From: DIGJ01 sp041821315
GTDB lineage: Bacteria; Bacillota; Clostridia; Lachnospirales; Lachnospiraceae
Assembly: GCA_041821315.1 (NCBI GenBank)
Contig: JBGUEO010000002.1
Span: 62,001 to 126,000, forward strand
Reading direction: 5' to 3'
Length of the DNA stretch: 64,000 nt
The notes below the pieces were generated by a model. That model ran no database searches and was not told the DNA's origin. It saw only the letters and a list, made by a program, of their open reading frames with translations. Positions within the stretch are counted from its first letter, which is position 1; each line of letters begins with the position of its first letter. The translations under genes were made by a program, and so were the position numbers. Of the stretch, positions 41,005 to 48,431 are shown in pieces.

Positions 41005-42705
41005 ATGGGACAAAAGATAGTAGTTGTTGGAGGTGTTGCAGGCGGAGCAAGTGTTGCTGCAAAACTTAGGAGAAACAGTGAAAGCGATCAAATTATTATG
41101 CTGGAACGAGGTCCGCATGTTTCATTTTCTAATTGTTCTCTGCCTTACCATTTAAGCGGGATAATTAAAGATGCACAACATTTGGTTTTGATGAATCCAG
41201 AACTGTTTTCCAAACAGTATAATATTGATGCAAGAGTAAATAACGAAGTAATAAAAATTGACAGAAATAAAAAATGTGTAACAATTAAAAAACTGGATTC
41301 GGGTGAAGAGTATCAGGAAACATACGATAAATTAGTCCTGTCTCCTGGAGCATCACCGATTGTACCAACCATTTTAGGCATGGAAAAAGTAAATTTATTC
41401 ACCATTCGTAATGTTGTTGATATTGATAAATTAAACCAATTTGTTACAAAACTTGAGAAAAAAGATGTGACGGTAATTGGTGGTGGATATGTTGGTGTTG
41501 AAGCAGCAGAAAATTTAAGTAAAGCAGGATTTGAAGTGTCATTGATTGAGGCAACAAGTCAAATACTTCGTCCATTTGATTATGACATGGTTCAAATCTT
41601 TCATAAAGTACTAGATGATCATAATGTAAACGTAATCGTTGGTGACAAAGTAGAGAAATTTGAAGAAAATACGGTAGTGTTAGCTTCAGGGAAAAAGGTA
41701 CATGCGAATGCGGTTATTATGGCTATAGGGGTAGCTCCGGAAACCTTATTGGCAAAAGAAGCAGGATTACAACTTGGAGAAACGAATGCAATTTGGGTTG
41801 ATGCAAATTATCAAACAAATGATCCAGATATTTATGCGGTGGGAGATGCTATAGAAGTCTATCATGCATTAACCCATATGATGACAAAACTATCCTTAGC
41901 AGGTCCTGCATTAAAGCAGGCGAGAGCGGTGGCAAATCATATAAACAATCAAACAACGCCAAATAAAGGCTATATCGGATCTTCTGCAATTAAAGTCTTT
42001 GAATATAATGGAGCTTCTACTGGATTAAATGAAGCGTTGATAAAGGTACTTGATTTAAAAATTAAGTATGAAATTGTTCGTGTTATTCTTTCGGATAAAG
42101 TAGGAATTATGCCAGATGCATCACCGATGCATTTTAAATTGCTATTTGAAGTTCCTACGGGCAAAATTTTAGGAGCGCAAGCCATTGGCAAAGGGGATGT
42201 GACAAAGCGTATTGATGTCATTGCTACAACCATTAAATTTGGAGGAACGTTAGATGATTTAAGAGATTTAGAGCTTTGCTATGCACCTCCATTTTCAACA
42301 GCTAAGGATGTAGTAAATTATGCAGGGTATGTGGGTTCTAATCTATTAAACGGTAATTATAGACAAGTAAATGTTGATAAAGTGAGAAATCTTGTTGAAT
42401 CAAACCAATATATTGTGGATGTACGAGAACGAGGAGAATATGCACGAGGGCATATTAAAAATGCGGTTAATATTCCGCTTAGTGAGTTGAGAGAAAGAAT
42501 GAACGAAATTCCAAATGATCAGCCAGTGTATCTTCATTGCAGAACGGGGCAAAGAAGTTATAATGCAGTATTAGCTCTTCAAAATGCAGGATATGAAAAT
42601 GTTTACAATATTACAGGAAGTTTTTTAGGAATTTCATTTTATGAATATTATAATGACAAATTAATGAATCGAGAACCTATTGTTACAGAGTATAATTTTT
42701 ATTAA
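41005..42705 (+). CDS. CoA-disulfide reductase-like flavoprotein with C-terminal rhodanese domain
   Basis: A 566-residue protein. Residues 1-450 are a pyridine nucleotide-disulfide oxidoreductase: FAD motif VVGGVAGGASVAAKLRR, the single redox Cys in FSNCSLPYH (about residue 43) typical of CoADR/Nox/Npsr, NAD(P) motif VIGGGYVGVEAAEN, and YAVGDAIEV. Residues about 465-555 are a rhodanese domain with catalytic Cys in YLHCRTGQRSYN. Such CoADR-Rhd fusions reduce CoA persulfides or polysulfides with NAD(P)H. The ATG at 41005 has GGAGG upstream. It is in one operon with the preceding rhodanese gene. Confidence 0.92.
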   Translation: MGQKIVVVGGVAGGASVAAKLRRNSESDQIIMLERGPHVSFSNCSLPYHLSGIIKDAQHLVLMNPELFSKQYNIDARVNNEVIKIDRNKKCVTIKKLDSGEEYQETYDKLVLSPGASPIVPTILGMEKVNLFTIRNVVDIDKLNQFVTKLEKKDVTVIGGGYVGVEAAENLSKAGFEVSLIEATSQILRPFDYDMVQIFHKVLDDHNVNVIVGDKVEKFEENTVVLASGKKVHANAVIMAIGVAPETLLAKEAGLQLGETNAIWVDANYQTNDPDIYAVGDAIEVYHALTHMMTKLSLAGPALKQARAVANHINNQTTPNKGYIGSSAIKVFEYNGASTGLNEALIKVLDLKIKYEIVRVILSDKVGIMPDASPMHFKLLFEVPTGKILGAQAIGKGDVTKRIDVIATTIKFGGTLDDLRDLELCYAPPFSTAKDVVNYAGYVGSNLLNGNYRQVNVDKVRNLVESNQYIVDVRERGEYARGHIKNAVNIPLSELRERMNEIPNDQPVYLHCRTGQRSYNAVLALQNAGYENVYNITGSFLGISFYEYYNDKLMNREPIVTEYNFY

Positions 42706-42766
42706 TTGAGCAAAGGGAGCGGTAAGAATGAATTTAAAATTTTTTGTGATTTTTTTGCAAAAATGA

Positions 42767-42797
42767 TTGACTTCGAGTAAACTCTAAATGTTATAAT
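42767..42797 (+). promoter_or_regulatory. MerR-type promoter of the aldo/keto reductase gene
   Basis: TTGACT (42767-42772) and TATAAT (42792-42797) are 19 bases apart, two more than the optimum. The spacer holds the dyad TTCGAGT-AA-ACTCTAA. Over-long spacer plus a centred dyad is the hallmark of MerR-family activated promoters. No merR gene is adjacent. Confidence 0.75.
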
Positions 42798-42819
42798 AAT
42801 AAAAACAGTAGGAGGAGCT

Positions 42820-43944
42820 ATGATGTCATATTTTGAAAAAGATTTAAAAAAACTAGGATTTGGATTAATGAGGCTTCCGATGATAGATGAAGCAGTGGAT
42901 ATTGAACAGACAAAACAAATGGTGGATTTGTTCATGGAAAAAGGATTCACGTACTTTGATACCGCCTATGGATATATTGATGGTAAATCAGAGATAGCTG
43001 CAAAGGAAGCCTTAGTAGATCGCTATCCAAGAGAGAGTTTCCAATTGGCAACAAAACTTCCGGCATGGGCTGGAGCAAATACAGCAAAAGAAGCAAAAAA
43101 TATGTTTTTTACATCCCTAGAACGAACACAGGCTGGATATTTTGATTTTTATTTACTTCATAATTTGGGTGATAATCGTACAAAATATTTTGATGATTAT
43201 GGAATTTGGGAGTTTTTAGAAGAACAAAAAGAAAAGGGATTAATCAGGCATCTTGGATTTTCTTTTCATGACAAGGCAGATGAGTTAGATAAGATTCTCA
43301 CAAAACATCCGGAAATGGAATTTGTTCAGCTCCAGATTAACTATGCGGATTGGGAGAGCAAAACAGTAGAGTCACGTAAATGTTATGAAGTAGCTAGAAA
43401 ACATAATAAACCAATTATTATAATGGAACCAGTAAAAGGTGGATCGTTATCAAATCTTCCGGACAATATAGCAAAGATATTAATGGAAGAAAACGAAACT
43501 GCTTCGCTTTCTTCTTGGGCAATTCGATTTGCTGCTTCCTTGGATGGAATAGTAACGGTATTAAGTGGAATGTCTACCCTAGATCAAATGAAAGATAATT
43601 TATCGTATATGGATGCATTTGTTCCACTTGATGCAAATGAAAAAGAAACGGTGAAAAAGGTGCAACAAGCACTTTCACAGATTCCAAGTATTCCTTGTAC
43701 GGATTGTCAATATTGTATGAAAGGTTGTCCGCAGCAAATAGTGATTCCTAAAATATTTGGAGCTATGAACAACTATCTAACCTACAATAATTTGCAAGGA
43801 GCAAAGGGAAATTATAAATGGGAAACAAGGAATGGAGGCACTGCGTCGCAATGTATTGAATGTGGTCAATGTGAAGATGCCTGTCCACAACATATTCATA
43901 TTGTAGATGAACTAAAACGAGCAACTAAAATTTTGGAAAGATAG
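42820..43944 (+). CDS. Aldo/keto reductase with C-terminal 4Fe-4S ferredoxin domain
   Basis: A 374-residue protein. The N-terminal TIM barrel (to about 265) has the AKR features FGLMRLPMID, the catalytic Asp/Tyr in YFDTAYGYIDG, Lys in ATKLPAW and His in YFDFYLLHNLGDN. The C-terminal part has two cluster motifs, CTDCQYCMKGCPQ (about 288-300) and CIECGQCEDACPQ (about 345-357). Such clostridial proteins are annotated as ferredoxin-type oxidoreductases of unknown substrate. Two ATGs (42820 and 42823) are possible after AGGAGGAG. Expression is probably controlled by a MerR-family activator (see the promoter). Confidence 0.9.
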   Translation: MMSYFEKDLKKLGFGLMRLPMIDEAVDIEQTKQMVDLFMEKGFTYFDTAYGYIDGKSEIAAKEALVDRYPRESFQLATKLPAWAGANTAKEAKNMFFTSLERTQAGYFDFYLLHNLGDNRTKYFDDYGIWEFLEEQKEKGLIRHLGFSFHDKADELDKILTKHPEMEFVQLQINYADWESKTVESRKCYEVARKHNKPIIIMEPVKGGSLSNLPDNIAKILMEENETASLSSWAIRFAASLDGIVTVLSGMSTLDQMKDNLSYMDAFVPLDANEKETVKKVQQALSQIPSIPCTDCQYCMKGCPQQIVIPKIFGAMNNYLTYNNLQGAKGNYKWETRNGGTASQCIECGQCEDACPQHIHIVDELKRATKILER

Positions 43945-43955
43945 GGCTTCTAACA

Positions 43956-43984
43956 TTGACAAGTGCGATAAATTATACTATAGT
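43956..43984 (+). promoter_or_regulatory. Promoter of the hydG leader
   Basis: TTGACA (43956-43961), 17-base spacer, TATAGT (43979-43984). Transcription from here gives a leader of about 260 bases before hydG. Confidence 0.75.
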
Positions 43985-43990
43985 GAAACT

Positions 43991-44253
43991 GCTACGTTGT
44001 AAGAGATATCTTTCAGCAAAGCTGAGATAATATAATTGTTTCTGACACCGAATATAAGGTTATAAGGCGGAAGATACAGCATCATCATAGTGATTAGTAT
44101 AATGATAATACTGCGTCTTTTAAGGCGCAGTTTTTTGCTATATGAAATGGTTTCAGCCAATTATAACGTTTGTGAGGTTATCAATCAATCCGTTTATGGA
44201 TTCCAACATGGATGGGGAAGAAGTTCTGACCCAAATAAGAAGGGAGTTTTACA
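43991..44253 (+). ncRNA. Structured leader of the hydG operon, possible riboswitch or attenuator
   Basis: About 260 bases between a good promoter and hydG contain no credible coding frame. The first half can fold locally (TCAGC/GCTGA hairpin at 44013-44025; ACC/GGT near 44047-44060). CAGCATCATCAT (44077-44088) can pair with ATGATAATACTG (44102-44113) at 10 of 12 positions, which would consume the first bases of the terminator stem at 44110. This is the geometry of an antiterminator. It matches no riboswitch class I can name. A stand-alone small RNA ending at the terminator is an alternative. Confidence 0.45.
44110..44136 (+). terminator. Intrinsic terminator inside the hydG leader
   Basis: ACTGCGTCTT (44110-44119) pairs with AAGGCGCAGT (44122-44131), one G-U pair, then a T-run. 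It lies about 125 bases after the predicted transcription start and 118 bases before the hydG start codon. Confidence 0.8.
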
Positions 44254-45672
44254 ATGTATAATCCGAAATCTACAAAGGCAGAAGAGTTTATATCACATCA
44301 AGAGGTTTTAGACACGCTTCAATATGCAGAGGAAAACAAAAATAATGTGGAGCTTATTGACCAAATTATTGAAAAAGCAAAATTGCATATTGGATTGTCT
44401 CATAGAGAAGCAGCGGTTTTGCTTGACTGTGAACTGGAAGAAAAAAATCAAGAGATTTTTGCACTCGCAGAGAAGATAAAAAAAGATTTTTATGGTAATC
44501 GTATTGTAATGTTTGCACCATTATATTTATCCAATTACTGCGTAAATGGATGTGTATACTGTCCGTATCACATGAAAAATAAGCATATCACAAGAAAGAA
44601 GATGACACAGGATGAAATCCGTAATGAAGTGATTGCACTTCAAGACATGGGGCATAAAAGGCTTGCACTAGAAGCTGGTGAAGATCCTGTAAACAACCCA
44701 ATTGAATATATTCTTGAGTCGATTGATACTATTTATAAGATCAAACACAAAAATGGTGCAATTCGTCGTGTAAATGTTAACATTGCGGCAACGACTGTTG
44801 AAAATTATAAAAAACTAAAGGATGCAGGGATTGGAACCTATATTTTGTTCCAGGAAACGTATCATAAGGAAAGTTATGAAAAACTGCATCCGACCGGGCC
44901 AAAACATAACTATGATTATCATACGGAAGCAATGGACAGAGCTATGCTTGGTGGTATTGATGACGTTGGCGTTGGTGTTTTATTTGGCTTAGAATTATAT
45001 CGATATGAATTTGCGGCACTGTTAATGCATGCGGAACATTTAGAAGCAGTCTTTGGAGTGGGACCTCATACAATTAGTGTGCCAAGAATACGACCAGCTG
45101 ATGATATCGATCCAACTTCGTTCGATAATAGTATTAGCGATGATATATTTGCAAAATTGGTCGCTTGTATTCGTATTTCTGTACCATATACAGGTATGAT
45201 TGTTTCAACAAGAGAAAGTAAAGTATGCAGGGAGCGTATGTTAAAACTGGGAGTTTCACAGCTTAGTGGTGGTTCTAAAACAACGGTAGGTGGATACTCT
45301 GCGCCAGAACCAGAAGAAGAAAATTCGGCACAGTTTGATGTAAGTGATCAAAGAACACTTGATGAAATTGTAAAATGGTTAATGGAATTAGGATATATTC
45401 CTAGTTTTTGTACGGCATGTTATCGAGAGGGACGAACTGGAGATCGGTTTATGAGCCTATGTAAAAGCGGACAAATTCAAAATTGTTGTCATCCAAATGC
45501 TTTGATGACCTTGAAAGAATATTTGGAGGATTATGCAAGACCGGAAACAAAAGAAATTGGAGAAATTCTAATACAACAAGAAATTGAGAATGTTCCAAAA
45601 GAAAAAGTGAGAGAAATTGTGAGGGAGAATCTTTCCGAAATTAGCAAGGGGAGTCGAGATTTTAGATTTTAG
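44254..45672 (+). CDS. hydG: [FeFe]-hydrogenase maturase HydG (radical SAM tyrosine lyase)
   Basis: A 472-residue radical SAM enzyme that splits tyrosine to make CO and cyanide ligands for the H-cluster. The SAM cluster motif is CVNGCVYCPYH (CxxxCxxC, about residues 96-106). The C-terminal auxiliary-cluster region is CTACYREGRTGDRFMSLCKSGQIQNCC. The BATS-like GLELYRYEFAALLMHAEHLE and RIRPADDID segments fit HydG and not ThiH. Full length. It leads the hydG-hydF-aspA operon. No hydE or hydrogenase gene lies in the window. Confidence 0.95.
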   Translation: MYNPKSTKAEEFISHQEVLDTLQYAEENKNNVELIDQIIEKAKLHIGLSHREAAVLLDCELEEKNQEIFALAEKIKKDFYGNRIVMFAPLYLSNYCVNGCVYCPYHMKNKHITRKKMTQDEIRNEVIALQDMGHKRLALEAGEDPVNNPIEYILESIDTIYKIKHKNGAIRRVNVNIAATTVENYKKLKDAGIGTYILFQETYHKESYEKLHPTGPKHNYDYHTEAMDRAMLGGIDDVGVGVLFGLELYRYEFAALLMHAEHLEAVFGVGPHTISVPRIRPADDIDPTSFDNSISDDIFAKLVACIRISVPYTGMIVSTRESKVCRERMLKLGVSQLSGGSKTTVGGYSAPEPEEENSAQFDVSDQRTLDEIVKWLMELGYIPSFCTACYREGRTGDRFMSLCKSGQIQNCCHPNALMTLKEYLEDYARPETKEIGEILIQQEIENVPKEKVREIVRENLSEISKGSRDFRF

Positions 45673-45686
45673 GAAGGTGAGTGAAA

Positions 45687-46892
45687 ATGGGATTAAATGA
45701 TACGCCGTCTTCGAACCGAATACACATTGGCTTCTTTGGTAGAAGAAATGCTGGTAAATCAAGTCTGGTAAATGCGGTTACGAATCAAGATCTGGCAGTT
45801 GTTTCTGAAATTAAGGGAACGACAACAGATCCAGTGTATAAAGCAATGGAGCTGCTTCCATTAGGACCTGTTATGATCATTGATACCCCTGGTATCGATG
45901 ATGAAGGATCTTTGGGGGCACTTCGTGTAAAGAAAAGTCGTCAAGTTCTAAATAAAACGGATGTTGCGGTACTTGTAATTGACATTGCGTGTGGAAAATG
46001 CGAGGAAGAAAAAGCTCTGATTACGCTATTTGAACGAAAAAAAATTCCTTATGTTATTGCATACAATAAATCTGATTTAGAACAAACCAGGGAATTGAAC
46101 AATCAAAATGAAATATTTGTGAGCGCCAAAACAGGAAATAACATAAATGAATTAAAAGAACGAATTGCCGCCTTAGCAGTTTTAGAGGAGACGAGATTAA
46201 AAATAGTGGGAGATATCATTGCCCCATCCGATTTTGTGGTATTGGTTACACCAATTGACAAGGCTGCACCCAAGGGGCGGCTTATTCTTCCACAACAGCA
46301 AACCATTCGTGATATTTTAGAAGCAGATGCGACTGCAATTGTTGTGAAGGAGTTTGAACTACAAGATACGCTAAAAAATTTGGGAAAGACACCTAAACTT
46401 GTTATTACGGATAGCCAAGTATTTGCAAAGGTTTCTGCTGATACACCAAAGGATGTTTGGTTGACTTCATTTTCCATTCTATTTGCAAGATATAAAGGAA
46501 TTCTTGAAACGGCTGTTAAGGGAGCAAAAACGTTGGAAACCTTGCAGGACGGGGATACGATTCTTATTTCAGAGGGGTGTACTCATCACAGGCAGTGCGA
46601 TGATATTGGAACAGTAAAACTTCCACGCTGGATTAAAAATTATACGGGAAAGCGTATTCATATTGAATTTACGTCTGGTAGTGAGTTCCCTGATGAATTG
46701 GGTTCTTATCAATTGATTGTTCACTGTGGTGGATGCATGTTAACCGAACGAGAAATGAAATACCGCCAGCAATGTGCAATTGATCAAAATATACCATTCA
46801 CAAATTATGGGATTTTGATTGCGTATATGCAGGGGATTCTAAAGCGAAGTGTTGCAATGTTTCCTCATATTCTGGCAGAAATCGAGGACTAA
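45687..46892 (+). CDS. hydF: [FeFe]-hydrogenase maturation GTPase HydF
   Basis: A 401-residue protein. The N-terminal GTPase domain (to about 170) has GRRNAGKSS (P-loop), IKGTTTDP (switch I), DTPGIDDEG and NKSD. A dimerisation domain follows (about 175-265). The C-terminal cluster-binding domain has CTHHRQC and HCGGCML, the CxH...HCxxC pattern that holds the 4Fe-4S scaffold for the H-cluster precursor. The ATG at 45687 lies 6 bases after the in-frame GTG at 45681, with GGAAGGTGAG upstream. It follows hydG by 14 bases. Confidence 0.95.
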   Translation: MGLNDTPSSNRIHIGFFGRRNAGKSSLVNAVTNQDLAVVSEIKGTTTDPVYKAMELLPLGPVMIIDTPGIDDEGSLGALRVKKSRQVLNKTDVAVLVIDIACGKCEEEKALITLFERKKIPYVIAYNKSDLEQTRELNNQNEIFVSAKTGNNINELKERIAALAVLEETRLKIVGDIIAPSDFVVLVTPIDKAAPKGRLILPQQQTIRDILEADATAIVVKEFELQDTLKNLGKTPKLVITDSQVFAKVSADTPKDVWLTSFSILFARYKGILETAVKGAKTLETLQDGDTILISEGCTHHRQCDDIGTVKLPRWIKNYTGKRIHIEFTSGSEFPDELGSYQLIVHCGGCMLTEREMKYRQQCAIDQNIPFTNYGILIAYMQGILKRSVAMFPHILAEIED

Positions 46893-46895
46893 TGG

Positions 46896-48227
46896 ATGCG
46901 TATAGAAAAAGATAAAATCGGAGAACTCGAACTAGAAGATGACTGTCTCTATGGGATTCAAACAAAACGAGCAGTGGATAATTTTGCGCTAGAGTATAAA
47001 TGTACTAACATGAAATTAATTTATGCATTGGTAACGGTTAAAATGGCTGCCGCACTCACCTATCGAAAGCTTGGGATTGGGAAAAAAGATATCTATGAAG
47101 CGATTTGTGGCGCGTGTGATTTGATTTTATCTGGTGGAGCGGATGATTTTTTTGTGACAAATGCCCTACAAGGAGGTGCTGGGACTTCAACAAATATGAA
47201 TGTCAATGAAGTCATAGCCAATATCTCGTTGCACAAGCTTGGATTTGCATATGGACGATATGATATTGTTCATCCACTCGATGATGTGAATCGAGGACAA
47301 TCAACAAATGATGTTTATCCTACTGCACTTCGCATTGCAGCAATTCAACTGCTTCGAAAATTGAGTGATTCTTGTGCTAATTTGCAAAAAGTACTTCAAA
47401 TAAAAGAAAATGAGTTTGAGTGGATTGATAAGCTTGGTCGTACCGAGCTTATGGATGCAATTCCAATTACACTTGGACAGGAATTTGGTTCGTTTGCACA
47501 GGCAATTGCAAGAGACCGTTGGCGTATTTATAAAGTAGAAGAGAGGCTTCGTCAGGTAAATATAGGGGGAACTGCGGTCGGTGCTGGAAATAATTCAGAG
47601 AGAAAATATCGCTTCGAAGTGATTGAACAGCTACGAGAGTTGACAGGGATTGGATTAGCAACTGCCGAGTATCCAATGGATATTACCCAAAATAATGATG
47701 TTTTTGTTGAAGTATCTGGATTATTAAAAGCACTTTCTGTAAATCTGACAAAAATTGCAAATGATTTAAGGCTTATGAATTCAGGACCCAAGGGTGGGCT
47801 ATCCGAAATTATACTTGCCCCGCTTCAAATGGGTAGTACAATTATGCCAGGTAAAGTAAACCCTGTAATACCTGAAATGGTCATGGAGGTTTCGATGAAA
47901 GTTATGGCGAACGATTTTGCAATTTCTATGGCGGCATCACGTGGAGAATTTGAGTTGAATGCATTTCTTCCTTTGATAGCAGATTCCTTGTTGGAAAACC
48001 TGGAGCTTCTTACGAATGCAACCGACTTGTTTCGATGCAAATGCATTGAACGGTTAGAACCTAACATAGAACGATGCAGGGAGCTTTTGGAAAATTCCTA
48101 TGCGTTTGCTACGGCATATACTTCTTCTTTGGGATATGATAAGGTAAGTGAAATCATATGTGAATCAAAGGGTGATAGTAATCAGGCAAAAGAAAAATTG
48201 CATGACATGGTAGACAGTGATTGTTAA
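46896..48227 (+). CDS. aspA: Aspartate ammonia-lyase (fumarase/aspartase superfamily)
   Basis: A 443-residue lyase that converts aspartate to fumarate and ammonia. Family signatures are NRGQSTNDVYPTALRIA, GGTAVGAGNN and the catalytic loop GSTIMPGKVNPVIPEM (normally GSSIMPGKVNP). It is slightly shorter than typical AspA (about 465 residues), mainly at the C-terminus. It starts 4 bases after hydF. An aspartase gene next to the hydrogenase maturases recurs in clostridia; its reason is not settled. The end of the operon is marked by the terminator at 48376. Confidence 0.9.
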   Translation: MRIEKDKIGELELEDDCLYGIQTKRAVDNFALEYKCTNMKLIYALVTVKMAAALTYRKLGIGKKDIYEAICGACDLILSGGADDFFVTNALQGGAGTSTNMNVNEVIANISLHKLGFAYGRYDIVHPLDDVNRGQSTNDVYPTALRIAAIQLLRKLSDSCANLQKVLQIKENEFEWIDKLGRTELMDAIPITLGQEFGSFAQAIARDRWRIYKVEERLRQVNIGGTAVGAGNNSERKYRFEVIEQLRELTGIGLATAEYPMDITQNNDVFVEVSGLLKALSVNLTKIANDLRLMNSGPKGGLSEIILAPLQMGSTIMPGKVNPVIPEMVMEVSMKVMANDFAISMAASRGEFELNAFLPLIADSLLENLELLTNATDLFRCKCIERLEPNIERCRELLENSYAFATAYTSSLGYDKVSEIICESKGDSNQAKEKLHDMVDSDC

Positions 48228-48308
48228 TATAAAAGAGATATTGTTGAATGTGATAGTTTTAAGGAAATAAACTCCAAAAAAAATATACTTTTCTCACAAA
48301 AAATAACA

Positions 48309-48337
48309 TTGTTTTGTCAATGAATGGAGGATAAAAT
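48309..48337 (+). promoter_or_regulatory. Promoter upstream of the chemoreceptor gene
   Basis: TTGTTT (48309-48314), 17-base spacer, TAAAAT (48332-48337). The transcript would pass through the hairpin at 48376-48403 before the gene. Confidence 0.45.
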
Positions 48338-48375
48338 ATAGATATATAAAGTGAGCAAAAGTAATTGAATCGATG

Positions 48376-48403
48376 CCCTCTTTTTAAAAGAGGGTATTTT
48401 TTT
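48376..48403 (+). terminator. Terminator between aspA and the chemoreceptor gene
   Basis: CCCTCTTT pairs with AAAGAGGG (48376-48394) across a 3-base loop, followed by TATTTTTTT. It lies only about 30 bases before the chemoreceptor start codon, downstream of that gene's likely promoter, so it might also attenuate it. Confidence 0.8.
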
Positions 48404-48431
48404 GATTAAAATTAGTAAAACGGAGGAAATC

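Noticed and set aside
44022..44027. CTGAGA in the hydG leader suggested a TPP riboswitch
   Set aside because: The second conserved TPP block (ACCTGA...GGATAATGCCAGCG) is absent; only the six bases match.
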